From Desulfobacterales bacterium (GTDB taxonomy: Bacteria; Desulfobacterota; Desulfobacteria; Desulfobacterales; UBA5852), in NCBI GenBank assembly GCA_030066455.1, contig JASJBQ010000010.1:1-23753 (forward strand): a DNA stretch of 23,753 bases, in the 5' to 3' direction. The notes beneath the pieces were generated by a model. That model saw only the letters and a program-made list of their open reading frames with translations. It was not told where the DNA came from and did not search any database. Below are positions 1-7,045 of the stretch, piece by piece (the stretch's first letter is position 1; every line of letters starts with the position of its first letter). Both the position numbers and the translations under genes were made by a program.

Positions 1-1
1 G

Positions 2-196
2 GAAAAACGGGAAGCTGATACGACCTCCGCAGATGATTTGCCGCCTCCGGACGAGGCGCACACCGATTCCGCCGTGACAGCGCCGGATCCGGGCCGGGAG
101 AGCCAAGCCATCGAGCCCCCCCGGTCGGAGGTGCCTCCCCCCGATGCGCCGGATGCGGGTTCTCAAATGCCGGATGCGTCGGTATTGGATCGATAA
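2..196 (+). CDS. C-terminal end of an unknown acidic, Pro-rich protein (partial)
   Basis: The reading frame is open from the first bases of the window to a TAA at 194-196, giving 64 residues of a protein whose start lies outside. The visible part is low-complexity and rich in Pro, Asp, Glu, Ala and Ser, with PPPDEA- and PPDAPDAG-type runs, so it is probably a disordered tail. No domain is recognisable. The next gene starts 33 bp downstream on the same strand, so the two could share a transcript. The frame is supported only by its openness and composition, and the function is unknown. Confidence 0.5.
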   Translation, partial: EKREADTTSADDLPPPDEAHTDSAVTAPDPGRESQAIEPPRSEVPPPDAPDAGSQMPDASVLDR

Positions 197-229
197 TGTT
201 GGATTAATCCGCGATGCTCGAACCTATTG

Positions 230-1951
230 ATGAAAAAGCCTGATCCCAACCAGCCGAATGCGTCCCTTCACCGTGGTTACAGTTTTCAGAGTCTCAAACA
301 GCGCCTGCGGACCGAGTATCAGACGCTTCTGTCCGTAACGACGGAGCGGAAAGAAGCCGTATGCGACAGCATCATGGCCGGTTCGACACCGGACATGCGC
401 TACTACATCCTGCTTTCAATTTCCTCCCTCATTGCCGGGCTGGGGCTGATTACCAACAGCCCGGCGGTCGTGATCGGCGCCATGCTGATTTCCCCCCTGA
501 TGACGCCAATTTTCGGTGTCTCTCTCGGAATCTATCGCGGCGATGCCCTGCTGCTGAGAAGGGCGCTTATCGGTATCATTGGCGGGGTGCTGCTGGCCAT
601 CCTGGTGACGGTGCTGTTAGGATCGCTGCCGATTCCGTTCGAGGTGACCCCTGAAATGCTGATGCGAACCCAGCCCACGCTGCTGGAACTGGGTGTGGCG
701 ACCCTGGCGGGTCTGGCCGGCTGTCTGGCGATGATCGACGAGCGCATGAGCCCGGTTTTGCCGGGGATTGCCATTGCCACGGCGATTGTTCCCCCTCTGG
801 CGACCTGCGGCCTGTGCCTTGCACTGGGGGCCTACGAGGGCGCGTGGGGCGCCTTTCTGCTTTTCTTTGCCAACTTTCTGGCGATCCTCATCGTTTCCTC
901 GGCCCTGTTTTCCGCCACCGGTTTTATGAGTCTCAGGGAATTCGGTACAGGCTGGAGCGTCATTCGGCGAATGTCCGGGGCGCTGATCGGATTTGTGGTC
1001 GTAGCCTTTCTTCTGACCCAGGCCCTGATCGGCATCATCGAGAGTGAGCGGACACGCAATGCCATCCAGTCGATCCTGCAGCATGAACTGGCGGATGAAC
1101 CGGCGACCACCATTTTTGATTTTTTGGTCAAGGAGCATGAAGCGGAGATCGATATTCTTGCCACCATAAGGACGCCCAAGGTGCTCACACCCGGCAAGGT
1201 CGAAACGATTCAGCAAAAAATTGCGGACGAACTCCAGACGGATGTCAAACTGATCATTCGCTGCGATATCATGCGCGACATATCTGCCACCGGGGCCACG
1301 AGTGCGGTCGTCAATACCAACCTGGACGGTGATTTTCTTTCCTCCGACCTGAGCCCCAACGTCAAGCGCTACCAGTTGGCCGAGCAGGCTTTGCGCGAAG
1401 CGCTGGAAGGCCGTCCGGCCTTTTCGCTGCGCGATTTCGAATTGTTGACCCTTTCCCAGGGCCCGCTGGTGATCGCCACCATCCGCAGCCCCCGCAAGAT
1501 CAGCACCGACGAGGTGGCCCAGCTGGAGGAGACCATTCAGCAACGGCTGCAGGACAGAGAGCTCCGTATTCTGGTGCGATCCGACGCCCCCGCCGGGGTC
1601 AGCAGTAAAGGCAAAGTGCTTTATGGACGTGCACATTTCGGCAATCTGCCTGCCGGTGAGGTGGACATGCAAGCGTCAATCGAGGCCCGCGGCCGAGAGG
1701 CCATCGGCATCCACAAGAATATCTACGTGACGGCGATCGACGCCGTCAATAGGGGGGACCGTTGGGCCATAAGGGCCGAAGTGATCGGCCCACGTGTGCT
1801 GACGCCCGCTGAGGTGAGCGCGAGCGAGGCGCAGCTGTTGAAGGCGACCGGGCAGAAGGTGGATCTTGAGATTTGGTCCCGGACCGATCTGATTGTCACT
1901 CGCGAGCGCTATTTTCCCCTCGATGGCGCCCCCCGCCAACAGCGAAGATAA
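230..1951 (+). CDS. DUF389 domain membrane protein with a triplicated C-terminal region
   Basis: The 573-residue protein has an N-terminal cytoplasmic stretch, then about six to seven hydrophobic segments between residues 57 and 272. It carries the DUF389 (TIGR00341-type) signature around residues 76-103, NSPAVVIGAMLISPLMTPIF. The roughly 290-residue soluble C-terminal part contains three related segments, near residues 304-353, 403-459 and 509-561. Each has the pattern I-R-x-P-(R/K)-x-(L/I)-(T/S)-x-x-x-V, then a helix, then a strand ending in an R-C/S-D or R-T-D motif. DUF389 proteins are integral membrane proteins of unknown function. The ATG at 230 was chosen; an in-frame TTG lies directly before it at 227, and neither has a clear ribosome-binding site. 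The gene converges on the lipoprotein gene downstream. Confidence 0.9.
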   Translation: MKKPDPNQPNASLHRGYSFQSLKQRLRTEYQTLLSVTTERKEAVCDSIMAGSTPDMRYYILLSISSLIAGLGLITNSPAVVIGAMLISPLMTPIFGVSLGIYRGDALLLRRALIGIIGGVLLAILVTVLLGSLPIPFEVTPEMLMRTQPTLLELGVATLAGLAGCLAMIDERMSPVLPGIAIATAIVPPLATCGLCLALGAYEGAWGAFLLFFANFLAILIVSSALFSATGFMSLREFGTGWSVIRRMSGALIGFVVVAFLLTQALIGIIESERTRNAIQSILQHELADEPATTIFDFLVKEHEAEIDILATIRTPKVLTPGKVETIQQKIADELQTDVKLIIRCDIMRDISATGATSAVVNTNLDGDFLSSDLSPNVKRYQLAEQALREALEGRPAFSLRDFELLTLSQGPLVIATIRSPRKISTDEVAQLEETIQQRLQDRELRILVRSDAPAGVSSKGKVLYGRAHFGNLPAGEVDMQASIEARGREAIGIHKNIYVTAIDAVNRGDRWAIRAEVIGPRVLTPAEVSASEAQLLKATGQKVDLEIWSRTDLIVTRERYFPLDGAPRQQRR

Positions 1952-1954
1952 GCG

Positions 1955-2001
1955 CAACCCGATGGGGTTGTGGTGCCGCCGAATGCCTGCCGCAGGGCAG
2001 G
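1955..2001. terminator. Two hairpins in a convergent gap
   Basis: Directly after the DUF389 stop codon lies CAACCC-GATG-GGGTTG (1955-1970), followed by CCTGCC-GCAG-GGCAGG (1986-2001). Both are perfect 6-bp stems with 4-nt loops in the 91-bp gap between two convergent stop codons. Neither is followed by a T-run, so intrinsic termination is uncertain. A bidirectional transcript-end structure is the simplest reading. Confidence 0.4.
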
Positions 2002-2042
2002 GTCAGGATGGCGATTGTTTGGACGCCGCGCGGAGGGAGCGG

Positions 2043-2744
2043 TCAATCCTGTTCTTCGACCGGCTTACGGGGAAAATCGTCGAAGATCTCGGACAGCGCC
2101 GTCGTCGCCAGTTCCTCGGCCCTTACCCAACGGCCGCCGCGTCGGAAGAAATTACCGATGCCGCCCAGATTATCGCTTAACGCTTCCTGGGTGTAGTCAT
2201 AGAAGGCGGACCAACGAACCTGCTCTTTCTGGCAATCGATCAGGTAGATGTCAAAAGCCACCGAGGACGGCGACTCCGATGCCGCCCCACCCCCGGTGCG
2301 TTCCCGAAAACGGTAGACGTGTCCCATGATGACCGCATCGGCACCCAACCGCTGACCGGTGCGGGCGACAAGCCGGCGCCGCGGCCATTCGCGGCCCTGC
2401 TGCTCCGACAGCCCACCCATGATGGCACCCGCGTCGCGTGAGGGCACGATGGCAAAATGGGTGTCCCGGCGTACGTGCGTGACCAACTGCGCGGTCAGGA
2501 ACCGGTCGGATTGATCGACCACGGGACCGGTGACAAAAACCCGCCCGGTAATCGGGCTGCGCACACTCGTTCCGGTCCCGTGCAGGGCGGACATGTTTTC
2601 GAACGGCAAAATGGCCACTTTAGCGATGGCATCCAGGTTCCCCTGTTTCCGGACGACAGGGCCCTGCGAACTGCACGCGCCCAGTAGTATGAAGGTCAGG
2701 ACAAAACCGGCTAAATGAAGAATTCTCCGGTTGTCAAATCGCAT
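2043..2744 (-). CDS. Outer-envelope lipoprotein, CsgG/LpoB/GNA1162-like fold (tentative)
   Basis: The 233-residue product begins with a basic n-region, a hydrophobic stretch and a lipobox (LGAC, Cys24), so it should be a lipid-anchored envelope protein. After a short linker it contains AKVAILPFENMS (about 41-52), LGADAVIMGHVYRF (about 133-146) and AFDIYLIDCQKEQVRWS (about 163-179). This pattern of strands recalls the periplasmic lipoproteins grouped with CsgG, LpoB or GNA1162. The start at 2744 was preferred over a frame extension to 2783 because it gives a proper signal peptide and has AGGGGG just upstream. The precise role is unknown; the family comparison is from memory of motif style, not a search. 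Confidence 0.75.
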   Translation of the reverse strand: MRFDNRRILHLAGFVLTFILLGACSSQGPVVRKQGNLDAIAKVAILPFENMSALHGTGTSVRSPITGRVFVTGPVVDQSDRFLTAQLVTHVRRDTHFAIVPSRDAGAIMGGLSEQQGREWPRRRLVARTGQRLGADAVIMGHVYRFRERTGGGAASESPSSVAFDIYLIDCQKEQVRWSAFYDYTQEALSDNLGGIGNFFRRGGRWVRAEELATTALSEIFDDFPRKPVEEQD

Positions 2745-3193
2745 GGTACCCCCTGGGTTCGGATAAAGACAGCCTGTGATCATGGCCAGGCAGAATCGGC
2801 GGCGGTCAAGATGGCGGACGTCAATCCCCGTTTCCCGTCAATGGAACCGGCGACCTTCGTCGCCCGATCGGCTATGTAACATGCTCGTGAGGGTTGTGTC
2901 ACGAAGTTGCGGCGGCATGCGGGCGCCTTCGGCTCGCCGGCATCCGAATACCTTCCTTCCGGGCGCGCCCCGATCATCATCGTCAACCGGCCATGCATTA
3001 CCGGGCGGCGACAGCGCCCTGGCCGGTTGTCCGGCGCTTGCTGTCGCAAGCCTGTTCGCCAACCTTTGAAATTATTGGGCATAGCACCATAGGGTGCTTT
3101 AGCTCCAGGCCCCGCCACCCCGCGGAAGAGGACAGCGTTGGCGATCATATGCGGGTCGACATCGTTAAGTACGCAATTCGATTCCTTCCTTAT

Positions 3194-3217
3194 CAATTGG
3201 TTCTCCAATTGGTACTA
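3194..3217. repeat. 12-bp tandem duplication containing CAATTG palindromes
   Basis: Two adjacent 12-bp units read CAATTGGTTCTC and CAATTGGTACTA, differing at two positions. Each contains the 6-bp palindrome CAATTG, spaced 12 bp apart, in an AT-rich patch. The spacing resembles paired binding sites on nearby helical turns, but no regulator can be named. Confidence 0.45.
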
Positions 3218-3507
3218 AATTTAGGGTAAATAACTTGTGTTTAGGGCCCAATCAATTAAATCCGCGACCCCCACGGATTGTTCCGGGAAGGAACGGGCGC
3301 TTTGGGATTGAATCGGCTGCGGCGGACCCATTCCAAAAAAATTTCAAACCGGTTCCGGGGCGTGGCCGTAAAAAAAACCAACGGTTTCAGTTTAGCAGAC
3401 CATGAGCGCACTGGACACACCGGCCCGAAATGGGCATCGCGCCTGGGCGGCACCTCAGGTCTGAGCGGCGAAAAAAAGACCGACCCTAACCTGCCGACAG
3501 TCGATCG

Positions 3508-3524
3508 GGCCGGGAAACCCGGCC
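3508..3524 (+). terminator. Perfect GC hairpin with a weak T-tract on the plus side
   Basis: GGCCGGG-AAA-CCCGGCC is a perfect 7-bp stem followed on the plus strand by TGTCCTTTTA. It lies 53 bp past the stop of the minus-strand phosphatase gene, but the T-rich side points the other way and there is no plus-strand gene upstream. It may act as a transcript-end stem for the phosphatase gene or be an unrelated structure. Confidence 0.35.
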
Positions 3525-3576
3525 TGTCCTTTTACCCCGTCTTTCCGGAGGCCGGATTGCAATCCATACGGCCACA

Positions 3577-4701
3577 TCAGGGGTGTGGGGCGTGATTGAA
3601 ACCCACTTCCAGAATGGTCAGATCATCCTGTAGCCGGATTTCATTGGAAAAAAGGAGTAATTGCTCCTCGAGGCGGTGCATGTCCAAGGGGGTGGCGGGA
3701 TAGTCGATTTGCTTCAGAACGGAAATGAGGCCATCCATACCGAGTTGTTCCTGGCGGGCGTTGTCGATTTCGAAGGCCCCGTCTGTGACAAACAGAAAGC
3801 TGTCACCAGGGGAAATGGTCATTGCCGTCTCCTCGTACGCGAAATCATCCGCGATCCCAAAGGGCATACCGGTTGACACCTCGAGCGTGCGCGCGCCGTC
3901 CGTACGGCAGAGAATGGGTGGCGGTCCGCCGGCACTGGCCAGACGCATGGTTTGGGCCTTGATATCGATCAGGCCGCAAACGGCGCAGGCAAACGAAACG
4001 TCCCCGCCGAAGACTTCGGCCAGATCCCGGTTGACGGCTGCGGCGAAATCGGCGGGTTGGCGCATGAGCGGATAGTAGCGGTTCCAGAGGGTCTTGAGGT
4101 GCATCATGTAGAGGGCCGGTGCCGTGCCGTGGCCCTCGAGGTCGGCCAGAAGGAAACCGTACTGGTCGTCTCCCAGTTTTTCAACGGCATAATAATCACC
4201 GCCGACAAGGTCGAAGGGCATATAAAAGGCGGCGAACTTCAGACGATCGTCCTTGGGCAACTTCCGGGTCAGCAGATTCTTCTGTATCAGCCGGGCGCGC
4301 TTCAGATCCGCCATCTGTGGTCGCAGATCGCGAAAGGTCTCGACACCCCCCACGATTTCCCCCTTGGCATCGAGGAGTGGGGCGGCCGTGATCTGCATGG
4401 GGATCCGCTGGCCGTCCTTGCCGCGGGCATAGGCGATGATCGGCAGCGCGGTGACCGTGCCGGTGATCATGCTGCGGTGCAGCGGGCAGTGCTCCCTGCC
4501 ACACAACCGATGGCCGTCCTTGTCCACATGTGCCAGGACGTCGTCGGTACAGCGCCGCCCGATAACATCATTGGCCGACCATCCCGTGATACGCTCGGCG
4601 GAGGTATTCCAATAAGTAATCCGGCGGTTGCGGTCGCAGACATAGACACCGTCGCTTAGGCAGTTCAAGATGACGTCGTAGGGTACGGTCGGAGCGGGCA
4701 T
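3577..4701 (-). CDS. PAS domain protein serine phosphatase (SpoIIE/RsbU-type PP2C)
   Basis: The 374-residue cytosolic protein has an N-terminal PAS domain (about 8-125) and a C-terminal SpoIIE-type PP2C domain (about 155-367). Metal-binding and catalytic motifs are visible: DLVGGDYY (164-171), DLEGHG (187-192), TDGAFE (306-311) and the terminal QDDLT (358-362). Such enzymes dephosphorylate Ser/Thr on anti-sigma antagonists or related partners. The PAS domain has an inserted Cys/His-rich stretch, Cys67-x4-Cys72 with nearby His residues, seen in some sulfate-reducer PAS domains, but its ligand is unknown. GAGGGAG lies about 7 bp before the ATG. No anti-sigma factor or STAS partner is encoded nearby, so the target cannot be inferred. 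The next gene is divergent. Confidence 0.9.
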   Translation of the reverse strand: MPAPTVPYDVILNCLSDGVYVCDRNRRITYWNTSAERITGWSANDVIGRRCTDDVLAHVDKDGHRLCGREHCPLHRSMITGTVTALPIIAYARGKDGQRIPMQITAAPLLDAKGEIVGGVETFRDLRPQMADLKRARLIQKNLLTRKLPKDDRLKFAAFYMPFDLVGGDYYAVEKLGDDQYGFLLADLEGHGTAPALYMMHLKTLWNRYYPLMRQPADFAAAVNRDLAEVFGGDVSFACAVCGLIDIKAQTMRLASAGGPPPILCRTDGARTLEVSTGMPFGIADDFAYEETAMTISPGDSFLFVTDGAFEIDNARQEQLGMDGLISVLKQIDYPATPLDMHRLEEQLLLFSNEIRLQDDLTILEVGFNHAPHP

Positions 4702-4902
4702 CGGTACTCCCTCTTACAAAGGTTAGCTGGCCTTCAATTGGCTGTCGCCGAGCGGATTCGGGGCAGCGGTTCTCATCCTTAGTGCAAACCAATGCACATG
4801 TAAACCACCGTCCTTTGCTGGGCTACGGTTTCATACCAGCATCCAGATGTGGCTGATGATTGGCGCATAGCAGAGGTCTATCCTTGCCCGGTGTTAATTT
4901 CG

Positions 4903-4918
4903 ATATTTTTAGAAATAT
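4903..4918. promoter_or_regulatory. Inverted repeat, probable ArsR operator 1
   Basis: ATATTT-TTAG-AAATAT is a perfect 6-bp inverted repeat just upstream of the arsR-type gene. A close match (14 of 16 positions, read on the other strand) occurs before the permease gene at 5299-5314. It would overlap the -10 of a possible promoter ending in TATAGT (4916-4921), which suits repression by an ArsR dimer. Binding is inferred. Confidence 0.55.
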
Positions 4919-4920
4919 AG

Positions 4921-4949
4921 TTGACTGGCAACGGCGAATGCCTTAATTT
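4921..4949 (+). promoter_or_regulatory. Candidate promoter for the arsR-type gene
   Basis: TTGACT (4921-4926), a 17-bp spacer and TAATTT (4944-4949) resemble a sigma-70 promoter. Transcription from it would begin at or next to the ATG at 4957, making a leaderless message, which agrees with the lack of a Shine-Dalgarno sequence there. An alternative is TTAATT (4894-4899) with TATAGT (4916-4921), which would leave a leader of about 29 nt. Both are weak matches. Confidence 0.3.
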
Positions 4950-4956
4950 GCCCATT

Positions 4957-5271
4957 ATGAAAATTGACAACAATACCGCCGCAAACCTTATGAGCCAGTT
5001 GGGCAATCCGACGCGCCTCAAGATCGTGCGTGAACTGGTGCGGGCCGGGCGCAGCGGGATGCCTGTGGGGGAAATCCAGCGCCGCCTGGGTGTGCCCCAC
5101 TCCACGCTCTCGCATCATATCCGCCTTTTGTGCAGCGTCGACCTGGTGCGCCAGGTGCGGGAGGGCACCGTGCTGCGCTGCTTTGTGGACTACAGTAAAA
5201 TCGACGGCATCGTCCAGTTTCTGACCAGGGAATGTTGTGCCTATGAGACAGAACAGCAGGTGGTCCGCTAA
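4957..5271 (+). CDS. ArsR/SmtB-family metal-responsive transcriptional repressor
   Basis: The 104-residue protein is a winged-helix DNA-binding protein of the ArsR family. GNPTRLKIVRELV (16-28) is the family's helix 1-2 pattern, and the recognition region is about 38-60, with HSTLSHHIRLL. The usual CVC motif of E. coli ArsR is absent. Cys59, Cys75, Cys93 and Cys94 are present, and the C-terminal ECCAYE pair is a candidate metal or metalloid site. The ATG at 4957 was chosen because the domain begins soon after; the frame extends back to a TTG at 4921. There is no obvious ribosome-binding site. The permease gene follows 59 bp downstream with a copy of the same operator-like box between them, so the pair is probably co-regulated. 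Confidence 0.88.
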   Translation: MKIDNNTAANLMSQLGNPTRLKIVRELVRAGRSGMPVGEIQRRLGVPHSTLSHHIRLLCSVDLVRQVREGTVLRCFVDYSKIDGIVQFLTRECCAYETEQQVVR

Positions 5272-5298
5272 TCCAAAATTTTTTACAGCGCTATTTTC

Positions 5299-5314
5299 AT
5301 AATTCTAAAAATTT
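5299..5314. promoter_or_regulatory. Second ArsR-like operator box before the permease gene
   Basis: ATAATTCTAAAAATTT matches the reverse complement of the box at 4903-4918 at 14 of 16 positions and shares an unbroken TTCTAAAAAT core. It sits in the 59-bp gap between the arsR-type gene and the permease, 2 bp before AAAAGGA, the permease ribosome-binding site. A bound repressor here could block transcription or read-through into the permease gene. Confidence 0.5.
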
Positions 5315-5330
5315 AAAAGGAAAAACAGCG

Positions 5331-6380
5331 ATGAAAACCCTTGCTTCCCGGCTTCCCCGACCGCCGGTGATAGCGGCATGGATGCCGATCCTGGGTGACC
5401 GGGTCCTGTGGGCCCTTGTGACCGGAATAGTCTTATTGGGACTGCTGGATCCTGATCAGGTCGCTCCCAGTCTCGCATTCATGCGCAAAGCCCTGTTGGG
5501 CATGGCCCCCTTTTTCGCACTGGCCGTGGCCTTTGCCGCCTATGCCAAGGCCAGCGGTCTCGACCAGACCCTGGCGCGGGTCTTTTCGGGCAAACCCTGG
5601 GTGACCATCCTGGCCGCGGCCGCCACCGGAGCCCTGTCGCCTTTCTGCTCCTGCGGTGTCATCCCGGTGATGGCCGCCATGCTGCGGGCCGGCGTTCCCT
5701 TGGCGCCGGTGATGGCCTTCTGCATTGCCTCGCCGGTCATGGACCCGAAGATGTTTATCATCACGGCCGCCGGGATCAGCCCGGAATTCGCCGTGGTCAA
5801 AACCTTGACGGCCTTCGGCATTGGCCTGCTGGCCGGGTTTACGATCTTCGGGCTGCAGCGGGCCGGAATGCTGCAACAAGCCCTGCGACCGAGCCTGGAG
5901 ACGGTTGGCTGTTGCAGCGGCGGCGAAGAAAAAACGGCCACGGCGGTGGCCTGGCGTTTCTGGGGGTCGAAACCACGTCGTGAGATCTTCTCCCAGGAGC
6001 TCATGCGCACCGGCTGGTTTCTGGGGAAATGGCTGACCGTGGCCTTTTTTCTGGAAAGCCTGATGGTGGCCTACATTCCGCCGGAGTGGATCACTCGCCT
6101 CGTGGGCGGAGAAAACTGGATGGCAATACCCCTGGCGGCCCTTGTGGGTATTCCGGCCTATATGAACGGTTTTGCCGCCGTGCCCCTGGTGGGCGGTCTC
6201 ATGCAGATGGGCATGTCACCGGGTGCGGCCCTGGCGTTCATGACGGCCGGGGCGGTATCTTCCATCCCTGCCGCCCTGGCCGTCTACGCTCTGGTGCGCC
6301 GGCCGGTTTTCGTGCTCTACATCCTGATGGGTTTTGTCGGGTCGGTTGTTGCCGGTCTGGCGTATACTTTTTTTGTTTAA
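5331..6380 (+). CDS. COG0701 (UPF0718/ArsP-like) inner-membrane permease
   Basis: The 349-residue polytopic membrane protein has about eight hydrophobic segments in two halves separated by a hydrophilic loop (about 185-225). PFCSCGVIP (104-112) is the family's hallmark, with Cys106 and Cys108 inside a membrane segment, and CIASPVMDPK (131-140) follows. The loop carries a Cys194-Cys195 pair. The second half repeats the fold, with GIPAYMNGFAAVPL (273-286) matching the first-half motif. Relatives include ArsP, an organoarsenical efflux permease, and SO_0444-type metal efflux proteins. The linked ArsR-type gene supports a metal or metalloid substrate, but the sequence does not say which. AAAAGGA precedes the ATG by 9 bp. 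Confidence 0.88.
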   Translation: MKTLASRLPRPPVIAAWMPILGDRVLWALVTGIVLLGLLDPDQVAPSLAFMRKALLGMAPFFALAVAFAAYAKASGLDQTLARVFSGKPWVTILAAAATGALSPFCSCGVIPVMAAMLRAGVPLAPVMAFCIASPVMDPKMFIITAAGISPEFAVVKTLTAFGIGLLAGFTIFGLQRAGMLQQALRPSLETVGCCSGGEEKTATAVAWRFWGSKPRREIFSQELMRTGWFLGKWLTVAFFLESLMVAYIPPEWITRLVGGENWMAIPLAALVGIPAYMNGFAAVPLVGGLMQMGMSPGAALAFMTAGAVSSIPAALAVYALVRRPVFVLYILMGFVGSVVAGLAYTFFV

Positions 6381-6452
6381 GCGGTCAGCGTTAAAGCGGA
6401 TCGGTTCAGGTTTTGGGATCAATCTTTGACCCGCTGGGAAGAATAGCCGCAC

Positions 6453-6719
6453 ATGGATGGAGACAAACAGGTGATCGACGCGACCGCCCAAAAGATATTG
6501 CTGCTACTGGCCCGGGAATGGGATTTCAAGGGACCGCCGGGCCTTCTGGACATCAGCGAGATCGTCGCCGCCCTCCCGCTGGCGCCCAGCGATATCCTGG
6601 CGGCCTTAAAGGATCTCTTCGAACGCGGATTTGTGGACATGAACAGCCTCAAAACCAGCGCTTTTCTGACTCCCGAAGGCTATGCGGCTGCATCGACCCG
6701 GGATGCCGATGATCTGTAA
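6453..6719 (+). CDS. Small winged-helix-like protein of unknown function
   Basis: The 88-residue protein looks like a single helix-turn-helix domain: ATAQKILLLLAREWDF (about 10-25), DISEIVAALPLAPSDILAALKDLFERGFVD (about 33-62), and a strand-like tail with FLTPEGYAAA (about 70-79). This layout is typical of MarR- or DUF-type winged helices that end in a wing with a TPxG motif. It starts 72 bp after the permease stop, on the same strand, so it may be the third gene of the ars-type unit. GGGAAGA lies about 10 bp upstream of the ATG. DNA binding is inferred from shape only. Confidence 0.7.
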   Translation: MDGDKQVIDATAQKILLLLAREWDFKGPPGLLDISEIVAALPLAPSDILAALKDLFERGFVDMNSLKTSAFLTPEGYAAASTRDADDL

Positions 6720-7045
6720 TCGCCATGAATGCTATCTGAAAAAAGTACTTTTTACCGCATTGATGGATTGATTCCCGAAAGCGGGCAAGTGCTTGCAGAC
6801 AACTTTTTGCACGAAATCACATCGCACCTGTCAACCTCATTCCTCTGAAGGCGTTTTAGCTCTCTAAATCCCAAAGGAGGAATCTGAAATAAAGAAACTG
6901 GCCATCGTCATCGGTGTAGGCTTTACAAGCGAGAATCTGTCCCTTGTCCGCATCCAGGTGGCGCGGAATCGGGAATGATAACTTTCACAACTATTTCAAG
7001 GTAACGAATTCGTATCTGCCATAGAAAAATGAACAGACAGGCATA
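6720..7045. other. Non-coding stretch with palindromes and an orphan ribosome-binding site
   Basis: This 326-bp gap holds the perfect palindrome AAAAAGTACTTTTT (6740-6753) and GCAAG-TG-CTTGC (6785-6796). The second overlaps a GG-N10-GC arrangement with a good -12 half (TTGCA) but a poor -24 half, so a sigma-54 promoter is only a weak possibility. A very strong Shine-Dalgarno sequence at 6873-6880 is followed not by ATG but by ATA (see 6889-6978). Confidence 0.45.
6889..6978 (+). pseudogene. Short reading frame behind a strong RBS but starting with ATA
   Basis: AAAGGAGG (6873-6880) is followed, 8 nt later, by ATA AAG AAA CTG, then a frame of 29 residues to a TGA at 6976-6978. The first residues (KKLAIVIGVGF) resemble the start of a secreted or membrane-associated protein. 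Possible readings are a gene whose ATG mutated to ATA and whose body was lost, a leader peptide for the gene at 7046, or a gene using a rare ATA start. Only the ribosome-binding site and spacing support it. Confidence 0.3.

Larger units (their letters stand above)
2745..3576. other. Long non-coding stretch upstream of the lipoprotein gene
   Basis: This 832-bp stretch lies between the lipoprotein start and the stop of the phosphatase gene, both on the minus strand, so it should hold the lipoprotein promoter. I found no convincing gene; the open frames here are Arg/Pro-rich and lack start signals. It holds small palindromes: AGCACC-ATAG-GGTGCT at 3083-3098, a 12-bp tandem repeat at 3194-3217, and a 7-bp GC hairpin at 3508-3524. 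The part from about 3160 to 3370 is AT-richer than the neighbouring genes. Confidence 0.6.

Noticed and set aside
617..1672. A 351-codon minus-strand frame opposite the DUF389 gene
   Set aside because: It is antisense to a strongly supported membrane protein and has no domain.
2780..3208. A 142-codon minus-strand frame upstream of the lipoprotein
   Set aside because: The product is low-quality in composition and lacks start signals; the region more likely holds the lipoprotein promoter.
3278..3595. A 105-codon plus-strand frame in the non-coding stretch
   Set aside because: It has no ribosome-binding site, no domain, and its end overlaps the end of the phosphatase gene on the other strand.
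6781..6797. A sigma-54 promoter (GG-N10-GC with TTGCA)
   Set aside because: The -12 half is good but the -24 half is poor, and the GCAAG/CTTGC palindrome alone explains the pattern.
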